Source of the DNA: Pseudomonadota bacterium
GTDB taxonomy: Bacteria > Pseudomonadota > Gammaproteobacteria > Burkholderiales > Casimicrobiaceae
DNA length: 6,025 nucleotides
Direction of reading: 5' to 3'
NCBI GenBank assembly: GCA_022709775.1
Contig: JAKLIE010000133.1
Coordinates: forward strand, 1-6,025
The notes under the pieces are model-generated. The model saw nothing but the letters and a program-made list of their open reading frames with translations. It was not told the origin of the DNA and ran no database searches. Both the position numbers and the translations under genes were made by a program. Positions 1 through 4,965 of this stretch are shown here, one piece after another. Positions within the stretch are counted from its first letter, which is position 1. Every line of letters begins with the position of its first letter.

Positions 1-827
1 ATGCGGTTGAGCTCGTTGACGCGGCAGTAGTGCAGCGCGGCGTAGATCTTGTAGTCCTGCATCCGCGCCTCGGTCGCGAGGAACGGATCGGGCCAGCGGA
101 TCGAGACGCCGTCGGGCGGCAGCGGAAAATCGTCGGGGACGACGATGTTGACGCGGTCCGGGTCGATCGACACCGAGGCCGAGCTCTCGACGGTGTCGGC
201 GACGCACTTGAAGCCGACCCACAGGCCCGAGTAGCGGCTCATCGCCCAGCCGTGCAGGCCGAGGTCGAGGATCTCCTGCACGCTCGACGGGTAGAGCACC
301 GGGATCATCGCCGCCGAGAACTGGTGGTCCGACTGGTGGGGCAGCGTCGAGGACTTCGCGGCGTGGTCGTCGCCCGCGAGCGCGAGCACGCCGCCGTGCT
401 TCGAGGTGCCCGCGAAGTTCGCGTGCTTGAACACGTCGCCGCAGCGGTCGACGCCCGGTCCCTTGCCGTACCACATCGCGTAGACGCCGTCGACGGTGGC
501 GCCCGGGTGCAGGTTGAGCTGCTGCGTGCCCCATATCGACGTCGCCGCGAGGTCCTCGTTCAAGCCCGGCTGGAACGTGACGTTCGCACGCCCGAGGAAC
601 TTCTTCGCGGCCCAGAGTGCCTGGTCGAGCCCGCCCAGCGGGCTTCCGCGGTAGCCGGAGACGAAGCCGCCGGTGTTGAGCCCCGCGAGCCTGTCGCGCT
701 GCTGCTGCAGGATCAGGAGCCGGACGATCGCCTGCGTGCCCGTGAGATAAACGCGGCCGGAGTCGAGCGCGTACTTGTCGTCGAGGGAGACGTTCGCGAG
801 CGCGGCGCCGGTGCCGGGTGGTGACAT
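1..827 (-). CDS. Indolepyruvate ferredoxin oxidoreductase (fused IorA/IorB type), N-terminal 275 residues, runs off the window
   Basis: This enzyme oxidatively decarboxylates aryl-pyruvates such as indolepyruvate to the aryl-acetyl-CoA, with CoA and ferredoxin, in the cytoplasm. It acts in aromatic amino acid breakdown. I translated the minus strand from ATG at 825-827. The product begins MSPPGTGAALANVSLDDKYA and matches the N-terminus of the long (about 1,150-residue) fused proteobacterial form. Conserved blocks are GYRGSPLGG (58-66), the glycine-rich segment starting GKGPGVDRCGD (121-131), GDDHAAKSST (152-161) and YPSSVQE (179-185). They belong to the pyruvate:ferredoxin oxidoreductase-like pyrimidine-binding domain. 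The TPP-binding and C-terminal gamma-like domains should lie beyond position 1. A GGAG ribosome binding site (complement of 834-837) sits 6 nt before the ATG, supporting this start. The gene is read away from the rest of the window. It lies 269 nt downstream of the BCAM0308-like gene on the same strand and may be a separate unit. Confidence 0.93.
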   Translation of the reverse strand, partial: MSPPGTGAALANVSLDDKYALDSGRVYLTGTQAIVRLLILQQQRDRLAGLNTGGFVSGYRGSPLGGLDQALWAAKKFLGRANVTFQPGLNEDLAATSIWGTQQLNLHPGATVDGVYAMWYGKGPGVDRCGDVFKHANFAGTSKHGGVLALAGDDHAAKSSTLPHQSDHQFSAAMIPVLYPSSVQEILDLGLHGWAMSRYSGLWVGFKCVADTVESSASVSIDPDRVNIVVPDDFPLPPDGVSIRWPDPFLATEARMQDYKIYAALHYCRVNELNR

Positions 828-833
828 CAGGGA

Positions 834-837
834 CTCC
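834..837 (-). promoter_or_regulatory. Ribosome binding site of the indolepyruvate oxidoreductase gene
   Basis: On the minus strand this reads GGAG, followed by 6 nt and the ATG at 827-825. It is a canonical Shine-Dalgarno arrangement and fixes the start codon. Confidence 0.7.
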
Positions 838-863
838 GCAAAATCGTGTTTTGGGGACGCTTG

Positions 864-884
864 GGGATGCAAGGATGGCATCCC
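864..884 (-). other. Perfect 7-bp hairpin in the oxidoreductase leader
   Basis: GGGATGC (864-870) and GCATCCC (878-884) are exact reverse complements around a 7-nt loop. The element lies about 40-55 nt upstream of the start codon, inside the probable 5' untranslated leader. No T-tract follows on the minus strand, so it is not an obvious terminator. I cannot assign a function. Confidence 0.35.
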
Positions 885-933
885 GTCGACGCTCGCGCAC
901 GCGAGGCTTGTGGCCCGTGGCGAATGGCCGCGG

Positions 934-962
934 ATGATACGCTCTCGACGCCCGTGCGTCCA
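934..962 (-). promoter_or_regulatory. Candidate sigma-70-type promoter for the indolepyruvate oxidoreductase gene
   Basis: Read on the minus strand, TGGACG (957-962, 4 of 6 to TTGACA) is followed after exactly 17 nt by TATCAT (934-939, 5 of 6 to TATAAT). Transcription would begin near 927 and give a leader of about 100 nt. The gap to the upstream gene is GC-rich, so a TATCAT at consensus spacing is moderately suggestive. The match rests on two hexamers only. Confidence 0.33.
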
Positions 963-985
963 CGAACCGACGCACGCGCGTGCGC

Positions 986-1051
986 CGACCCCACTGACGA
1001 TGGGGTCGCAGCGGGAGGGCGGCAGCGACGCGCGCGCTGCGCTCCGCCCGC
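986..1051 (-). terminator. Two consecutive GC-rich hairpins after the BCAM0308-like gene, possible transcription terminator or attenuator
   Basis: The first is a perfect 8-bp stem: CGACCCCA (986-993) pairs with TGGGGTCG (1001-1008) around a 7-nt loop. The second is a longer imperfect stem: 1011-1027 pairs with 1035-1051 at 13 of 17 positions around a 7-nt loop. Both lie 45-110 nt past the stop codon of the BCAM0308-like gene and upstream of the candidate oxidoreductase promoter, where a boundary between transcription units would be expected. There is no T-run after either stem, so classical intrinsic termination is not supported. High GC makes chance pairing easier. Confidence 0.3.
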
Positions 1052-1096
1052 GATGCGCGCGGCGGAGGGGCGCTGGCGGCCGCTCAGGCGTTCACG

Positions 1097-1618
1097 TCAG
1101 CCGCGATGCCAGCGGACGCGGACGACGTACTCGTCCTCGCCGTAGCGCACGTCGAGCTCGCCGTCGTAGGCGCGCTCGAGCGCGCGGCCGATGCGCTGCG
1201 GCAGGTGGATGTCGGTCGTCGTGACGACGCTCGCAGTCGGGCAGTCCTCGATGCCCATGATCCGGTTCAGCGGATGCTCCTGGCGCTCGTGGTCGGCCTC
1301 GTTCCGCGCGAGGTGCAGGATCTCGTCGCGATGCGCGAGGAAGAACGGACCCTCGATCGTCAGCATGCCGGCCGGCAACTCCTCGCGGATGCGCCTGCAG
1401 GCGGGGCAGACGACCGAATGGGCGCCCGGCTCGGCGGGTGCCCACTGCCAATGCCCGCGATGGTAGGCCGCCCGGCAGTCCTCGCACACGGCCGGCTCCT
1501 TGACCTTGCCCGCCGCCTGATAGGGGTCGTGCTTCTTCTCGTCGAACACCCGCGCGCCGTGGCGATCGACGCCACCTTGCGGCCGGGTCGGAGTATGGGA
1601 TCCGCGCTGCTTCGACAT
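1097..1618 (-). CDS. BCAM0308-family protein, putative four-cysteine zinc-ribbon protein of unknown function
   Basis: This is a 173-residue soluble protein with no signal peptide or membrane segment. The basic N-terminus (1-30) leads into the conserved HDPYQ segment (30-34). Two CxxC pairs follow, C45/C48 and C71/C74, separated by 22 residues and spanning YHRGHWQW. This looks like a single zinc-ribbon. Then come the family-typical blocks starting LPAGMLTIEG (81-90), HRDEILHLARNEADH (96-110) and HPLNRIMGIED (115-125). The C-terminus (128-172) has the look of a small alpha/beta domain. Recognition as the BCAM0308 family is from memory of these blocks. No biochemical role is known to me. In B. 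cenocepacia the name-giving locus tag lies, as I recall, within the low-oxygen-activated cluster. The ATG is preceded by GGAG (complement of 1626-1629) at 7 nt. The gene is divergent from the archease-PEBP chimera and shares with it an FNR-type dyad, suggesting induction at low oxygen. Confidence 0.85.
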   Translation of the reverse strand: MSKQRGSHTPTRPQGGVDRHGARVFDEKKHDPYQAAGKVKEPAVCEDCRAAYHRGHWQWAPAEPGAHSVVCPACRRIREELPAGMLTIEGPFFLAHRDEILHLARNEADHERQEHPLNRIMGIEDCPTASVVTTTDIHLPQRIGRALERAYDGELDVRYGEDEYVVRVRWHRG

Positions 1619-1625
1619 GCTCGTT

Positions 1626-1629
1626 CTCC
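1626..1629 (-). promoter_or_regulatory. Ribosome binding site of the BCAM0308-like gene
   Basis: Minus-strand GGAG followed by 7 nt and the ATG at 1618-1616. A good Shine-Dalgarno match that supports the chosen start. Confidence 0.7.
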
Positions 1630-1642
1630 TCGAGGCGGCCGC

Positions 1643-1656
1643 CGGTCATCGGACCG
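1643..1656 (-). other. Small 5-bp hairpin in the BCAM0308-like leader
   Basis: CGGTC (1643-1647) pairs with GACCG (1652-1656) around a tetraloop. It lies in the predicted 64-nt leader, 14 nt upstream of the ribosome binding site. Short and possibly incidental. Confidence 0.2.
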
Positions 1657-1688
1657 CTCATACTGGTGGTACCCCGATCGGCTTCCAG

Positions 1689-1694
1689 ATTACG
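1689..1694 (-). promoter_or_regulatory. Candidate -10 element of the BCAM0308-like gene
   Basis: On the minus strand this reads CGTAAT, 4 of 6 to TATAAT. Its centre is exactly 32 bp from the centre of the TTGAC-N4-GTCAA dyad, the spacing of a class-II FNR-dependent promoter. Transcription would start near 1682 and give a leader of about 64 nt. Weak by itself; the spacing is what makes it worth recording. Confidence 0.4.
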
Positions 1695-1716
1695 CGCCTT
1701 GCCGCACGGGGCCCCG

Positions 1717-1730
1717 TTGACAGGGGTCAA
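1717..1730. promoter_or_regulatory. FNR/Anr-type operator, perfect dyad TTGAC-N4-GTCAA
   Basis: TTGACAGGGGTCAA is a perfect 5-4-5 inverted repeat. It fits the TTGAY-N4-RTCAA pattern bound by FNR, Anr and Dnr regulators of the CRP/FNR superfamily, which control genes at low oxygen. It is AT-richer than its surroundings. It lies between two divergent genes, 52 nt before the plus-strand ATG at 1783 and 98 nt from the minus-strand ATG at 1618. Candidate -10 hexamers sit 32 bp from its centre on both sides. The sequence and spacing are seen directly; binding by an FNR-family protein is inferred. Confidence 0.6.
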
Positions 1731-1752
1731 GCCGAGGTGGGGACCTGGCCGG

Positions 1753-1758
1753 AATACT
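1753..1758 (+). promoter_or_regulatory. Candidate -10 element of the archease-PEBP/kinase transcript
   Basis: AATACT matches TATAAT at 4 of 6 positions, including the key A at -11 and T at -7. Its centre is exactly 32 bp downstream of the dyad centre, so the dyad would be at -41.5 relative to a start near 1765. That start would make the in-frame ATG at 1765 leaderless and leave an 18-nt leader with a ribosome binding site before the ATG at 1783. Confidence 0.45.
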
Positions 1759-1772
1759 GGGCGCATGGGAGC

Positions 1773-1776
1773 AGGA
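1773..1776 (+). promoter_or_regulatory. Ribosome binding site of the archease-PEBP chimera
   Basis: AGGA followed by 6 nt and ATG at 1783-1785. It favours this start over the in-frame ATG at 1765 and agrees with archease homology beginning right after the second ATG. Confidence 0.6.
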
Positions 1777-1782
1777 TCGCGC

Positions 1783-2301
1783 ATGGCGTGTGAGCACTTC
1801 CGGCACGAGGCGGACATCGGCGTCAGCGGGATCGGGGCGACGCCCGGTGCGACCTTCTCCGACGCGGCGCCGACGGCGGTCGTGACCGATCGGGCGGGGC
1901 GCGCCGGCAGGGTCGCGGTCGACATGGGCAGCGAAGCGCCCGACGACGACAGCCTCATCGCCGACCGGCCCGGCGCATCCGATCCCGCGAACCCGACGAC
2001 GACATGGGTGCACAGGGTGCGCGGCAACCTGCCGGCCTCGTCGACCGGGCTCGTCGAAGTGGTCGCGCCATCGGCGCTGCCGCCGGGCACCGCGCTGGGA
2101 ACGAACGACTGGCGCCGGACCCGCCGGGGCGGCCGGCGCCCGCCGATCGGCCGCCACCGCCACTTCTTCGAGCTCCACGCGCTCGAAGCGGCGCTGCCGG
2201 CTTCGCTCGGCGCCCCGACGAAGGCAGCGCTCGAGAAGGCGATGCACGGCCACGTGCTCGCGAGCGCGAAGCTGGTCGGCACGTACCGGAAGCGGCGCTG
2301 A
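1783..2301 (+). CDS. Chimeric ORF: N-terminal archease fragment fused in frame to C-terminal PEBP (YbhB/YbcL) fragment, probably decayed
   Basis: The 172-residue product has two parts. Residues 2-56 resemble archease, the activator of the RNA ligase RtcB. EHFRHEADIGVSGIGAT (4-20) carries the H-x-ADIG metal-site motif, followed by the AVVTD (32-36) and EAPDD (51-55) blocks. Residues 62-172 resemble the Raf-kinase-inhibitor-like PEBP family: DPANPTTTWVH (67-77), NLPA (82-85), GTNDW (106-110), PPIGRHRHFFELHALE (120-135), and a tail starting APTKAALEKAM and ending LVGTY. The join is at SLIAD (57-61, nt 1951-1965), where both families have a similar leucine/isoleucine-rich strand ending in Asp. 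Roughly half of archease and the first third of PEBP are missing. The PEBP part has radical changes at usually conserved places: WV to RV after the histidine, TGYGGPC to TRRGGRR, HRY to HRH. The frame is open throughout and has a ribosome binding site and promoter candidate, so it may still be translated. Neither original activity is expected. The kinase gene follows after 21 nt. Confidence 0.72.
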   Translation: MACEHFRHEADIGVSGIGATPGATFSDAAPTAVVTDRAGRAGRVAVDMGSEAPDDDSLIADRPGASDPANPTTTWVHRVRGNLPASSTGLVEVVAPSALPPGTALGTNDWRRTRRGGRRPPIGRHRHFFELHALEAALPASLGAPTKAALEKAMHGHVLASAKLVGTYRKRR

Positions 2302-2322
2302 GGCACCGGACCAGGCCGATCG

Positions 2323-3906
2323 TTGCCCATCGAGCTCACGCTGGCGGACCAGACGCGCCTCGTCGCGGCACTGCGCGATGCGCTGGGGGCCGGCGTGCGG
2401 GTGATCGAAACGCACATCTCGTACGTGCTGCTCGCCGGCGGGTACGCGTACAAGATCAAGAAGGCGGTCTCGCTCGGCTTCGTCGACTGCTCGACGCTCG
2501 CGCTGCGGCGGCGCTACTGCGAGGAGGAGCTGCGGCTCAACCGCCGGCTGGCGCCGGCCGTCTACCTCGACGTCGTGCCGATCGCCGGCACCGTCGAGCG
2601 ACCGTCCCCGGGCGGCGCCGGGCCGCCGATCGAGTTCGCGGTGCGGATGCGCGAGTTTCCGCAGGAGTCGCTGCTCGCCCGCGAGATCGAGCGCGGCGAG
2701 CTCTCGGCTCGGGAGGTCGACGCGCTCGCGGCGATCGTCGCGGCTTTCCACTCGAGAATCGCGGTCGCGAGTCCCGCCGACGGCTACGGCTCGCCGGACG
2801 AAGTGCTCGCCTACGCGCGCGAGAACTTCGAGCACCTCGAGCGCCTGCGCGGCGATCCGGCCGAACGCGAAGCCCTCGCCGCGCTGCGGGGCTGGACGGA
2901 AAGCGAATTCGCCGCACTGCGCGGCGCCATCGAGGCGCGCCTCGCCGGCGGGTTCGTCCGCGAATGCCACGGCGACCTCCACCTCGGCAACGTCGCGCGC
3001 GTCGAGGGGAAGATCGTCGTCTTCGACGGCATCGACTTCAACGCGCACCTGCGCTGGATCGACGTGGCGAGCGAGATCGCGTTCACGGCGATGGATCTCG
3101 AGGACCGCGGGAGGCCGGACTTCGCGCACCGGTTCGTCGACGCGTACCTGTCGATCACCGGCGACTACGCGGGCCTCGAGATGCTCTCCTTCTACGTCGT
3201 CTACCGGGCGCTGGTGCGCGCGAAGGTGGCGGCGCTGCGTGCGCGGCAGCTCGCGGCGCCCGACGCGCGTGGACCGGTCGACCGCGAGTACGACGGGTAC
3301 GTCGCGCTCGCGGTGCGCCGTGCCGGGAGCGGACACCCGGGGATCGTCGTCACGCACGGGTTGTCCGGCTCGGGCAAGACGACGCGGTCGCAGGCGTTCC
3401 TCGAGCAGGTCGGCGCCGTGCGCCTGCGCACCGACGTCGAGCGCAAGCGCCTGCGCGGCCTCGCCGCGCAGGCGCGGTCGGGATCGGACGTCGAGGGGGG
3501 GCTCTACGGCGCGGAGACGACCCGCGCGACCTACGAGCGGGTCTGCGATCACGCGCGGACGGTCGTGGCCTCCGGGCGCATCGCGATCCTCGACGGGACG
3601 TTCCTGAAGCGCTGGCAGCGCGACCTCGCGCGCTCGCTCGCGGCCGAGCTCCGCGTGCCGTTCGCGATCCTCGCGTTCGCGGCGAAGCCCGAGACGCTGC
3701 GCCGACGCATCGTCGCCCGCTCGCTCGCGGGCACCGACGCGTCGGAGGCGAATCTCGCGGTGCTCGCGCGCCAGGTCGCGACCCAGGAGCCGCTCGCGCC
3801 CGACGAGATGGGCGCCGTCGTCGCGTACGACGCGGAGGCCCCGCTCGCGCAAGCGCCGGACCCCGAAGCGTGGCGCGAGGTCCGCGCGCGGCTTCGGCTG
3901 CCCTAG
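2323..3906 (+). CDS. Bifunctional aminoglycoside-phosphotransferase-like / P-loop kinase protein
   Basis: A 527-residue cytoplasmic protein with two kinase domains, a full-length member of a family usually about 500-530 long. Residues 25-310 form an APH/choline-kinase-like fold. YAYKIKKAVSLGF (41-53) holds the probable ATP-binding lysine, CHGDLHLGN (215-223) is the catalytic loop with D218 and N223, and VVFDGIDFN (232-240) has the metal-binding Asp. Residues 340-527 form an AAA/gluconate-kinase-like domain. HGLSGSGKTT (345-354) is Walker A with K352, RTDVERKR (369-376) is a substrate/lid element, and AILDGTF (421-427) looks like Walker B. The substrate of either half is unknown; despite the family name there is no reason to infer antibiotic resistance. 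The start is TTG: homology begins near residue 8, no better start lies upstream, and AGG (2313-2315) sits 7 nt before it. It lies 21 nt after the chimera and probably shares its FNR-type promoter. Confidence 0.9.
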   Translation: MPIELTLADQTRLVAALRDALGAGVRVIETHISYVLLAGGYAYKIKKAVSLGFVDCSTLALRRRYCEEELRLNRRLAPAVYLDVVPIAGTVERPSPGGAGPPIEFAVRMREFPQESLLAREIERGELSAREVDALAAIVAAFHSRIAVASPADGYGSPDEVLAYARENFEHLERLRGDPAEREALAALRGWTESEFAALRGAIEARLAGGFVRECHGDLHLGNVARVEGKIVVFDGIDFNAHLRWIDVASEIAFTAMDLEDRGRPDFAHRFVDAYLSITGDYAGLEMLSFYVVYRALVRAKVAALRARQLAAPDARGPVDREYDGYVALAVRRAGSGHPGIVVTHGLSGSGKTTRSQAFLEQVGAVRLRTDVERKRLRGLAAQARSGSDVEGGLYGAETTRATYERVCDHARTVVASGRIAILDGTFLKRWQRDLARSLAAELRVPFAILAFAAKPETLRRRIVARSLAGTDASEANLAVLARQVATQEPLAPDEMGAVVAYDAEAPLAQAPDPEAWREVRARLRLP

Positions 3907-3907
3907 A

Positions 3908-4012
3908 ATGGCTGGCGAGCGGCGCCGGCCCGCGGGTGCGGGAATCGCCGACCAGGCGTCGGGCCGAAGGCCGACGATCCTCGCACGCGAGTCCCCGGCA
4001 TCGGATCGATGA
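3908..4012 (+). other. 34-codon ORF bridging the kinase stop and the DHH start, possible coupling peptide
   Basis: ATG at 3908 begins 1 nt after the kinase stop codon TAG (3904-3906). The frame runs 34 codons to a TGA at 4010-4012 that overlaps the DHH start as ATGA (4009-4012). It fills the 102-nt spacer exactly and could carry ribosomes from the kinase stop to the DHH gene, which lacks a good Shine-Dalgarno. Against it: the product (begins MAGERRRPAG) is Arg/Ala-rich and unlike any family I know, there is no Shine-Dalgarno, and third positions are less GC-rich than in the neighbours. Probably non-coding or regulatory. Confidence 0.22.
3958..3975 (+). other. Hairpin in the kinase-DHH spacer
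   Basis: GTCGGGCC (3958-3965) pairs with GGCCGAC (3969-3975) around a GAA triloop, with one bulged G. No T-run follows, so it does not look like a terminator. It could shape readthrough or protect the mRNA end; no function can be assigned. Confidence 0.3.
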
Positions 4013-4965
4013 CACATTACGACGTATTCAACGGCGACGCCGACGGCCTGCTCGCGCTGCACCAGCTGCGCCTCGCCGAGCCGCGTGCGTCGGTCCTCGT
4101 CACGGGCCTGAAGCGCGAAGTGGCGCTGGTCGGCCGCGTCGACGCGCGCCCCGGCGACTCGGTGACGGTCTTCGACGTCTCGCTCGACGCCAATCGGGGC
4201 GCCGTCCTGGCGCTGCTCGCGCGCGGCGTCCCGGTCCGCTATTTCGACCACCACTACGCCGGCGATCCGATCGCGCACCCGGCGTTCGAGCCGCACATCG
4301 ACACGTCGCCGGGCGTGTGCAGCGGCATCCTCGTCGACCGCTACCTGGGCGGAACGCGGCGTCCGTGGGCGGTCGCCGCGGCGTTCGGCGACAACCTGCA
4401 CGGGCCGGCGCGGGCGCTCGCGGCGTCGCACGGACTGACCGCGCTGGAGACGGACGCACTGCGGGAGCTGGGCGAGTGCCTCGCGTACAACGCGTACGGC
4501 GACTGCGACGCGGACGTCGTGATCGCGCCGGCGGCGATGTACCTGACGCTCGCTCGCTGCGCCGACCCGTTCGCCTTCATGCGCGACGAGCCGGTCTTCG
4601 AGCGCATCCGCGGGGCGCGGCGCGACGACCTCGAGCGCGCCCGCGCGATCGCGCCGCAGCTGGTGGAGCGGGGCGGCGCGGTCTACGCGCTGCCCGACGC
4701 CGCATGGAGCCGCCGTGTGCGGGGCGCGCTCGCCAACGAGCTCGCGCAGGGTCATCCGGACCGGGCGCACGCGATCCTGACGCCATCGCCGGCGGGCGGC
4801 TACGTGGCGAGCGTGCGCGCGCCGCTCGCCGCGCCGACGGGCGCGGACCGGCTGTGTCGCACGTTCGCGAGCGGCGGCGGACGCGCGGCGGCGGCCGGCG
4901 TGAACCACCTGCGCGCGGACGAGGTCCCGCTGTTCGTCGACCGGTTCCGTCGGGCGTACCCGTGA
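4009..4965 (+). CDS. DHH-superfamily phosphoesterase
   Basis: A 318-residue protein of the DHH/DHHA1 superfamily (RecJ, NrnA, pyrophosphatase and cyclic-dinucleotide phosphodiesterase relatives). These are Mn-dependent hydrolases of phosphodiester or phosphoanhydride bonds. Motif I is FNGDADG (7-13, D10 and D12), motif II is VFDVSLD (54-60, D56) and motif III is YFDHHYAG (78-85, D80-H81-H82). IDTSPGVCSG (97-106) supplies the motif-IV Asp D98. GDNLHG (127-132) and GECLAYNAYG (155-164) are typical of this subgroup. The C-terminal DHHA1-like part ends with ASGGGRAAAAGVNHL (287-301), whose GGGR loop binds the phosphate or nucleic acid end. All metal ligands I would expect are present. I recall relatives in Betaproteobacteria annotated only as DHH or, loosely, as acetyltransferase. 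The substrate is unknown. There is no strong Shine-Dalgarno: GGA at 4003-4005 is only 3 nt from the ATG. The stop codon overlaps the primase start by 4 nt, so the two are probably translated together. Confidence 0.88.
   Translation: MTHYDVFNGDADGLLALHQLRLAEPRASVLVTGLKREVALVGRVDARPGDSVTVFDVSLDANRGAVLALLARGVPVRYFDHHYAGDPIAHPAFEPHIDTSPGVCSGILVDRYLGGTRRPWAVAAAFGDNLHGPARALAASHGLTALETDALRELGECLAYNAYGDCDADVVIAPAAMYLTLARCADPFAFMRDEPVFERIRGARRDDLERARAIAPQLVERGGAVYALPDAAWSRRVRGALANELAQGHPDRAHAILTPSPAGGYVASVRAPLAAPTGADRLCRTFASGGGRAAAAGVNHLRADEVPLFVDRFRRAYP

Noticed and set aside
30..824. Plus-strand open frame of 264 codons opposite the indolepyruvate oxidoreductase
   Set aside because: The complementary strand encodes an unmistakable enzyme N-terminus with a good ribosome binding site; this frame is Arg/Val-rich with no known domain.
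892..905. CTCGCG-CA-CGCGAG palindrome as an operator
   Set aside because: Short CG-alternating palindromes are common in such GC-rich DNA and this one has no supporting spacing or partner copy.
1717..1722. TTGACA read as a perfect sigma-70 -35 box
   Set aside because: No -10-like hexamer occurs at 16-18 nt: at 17 nt the sequence is GGGACC. The hexamer is better explained as half of the TTGAC-N4-GTCAA dyad.
1765..1767. Upstream in-frame ATG as the start of the archease-PEBP chimera
   Set aside because: It lacks a ribosome binding site, coincides with the predicted transcript start, and archease homology begins only after the ATG at 1783.
1690..4908. A very long open frame on the minus strand (over 1,000 codons), antisense to the kinase and DHH genes
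   Set aside because: It is Arg/Ala-rich, shows no family motif, and overlaps two well-recognised genes. In this composition stop codons are rare in the antisense frames, so long empty frames are expected.
2004..4961. Long plus-strand open frame continuous with and upstream of the primase
   Set aside because: Only the part from 4962 matches a protein family. The upstream part overlaps the kinase and DHH genes in another frame and has no recognisable motif.
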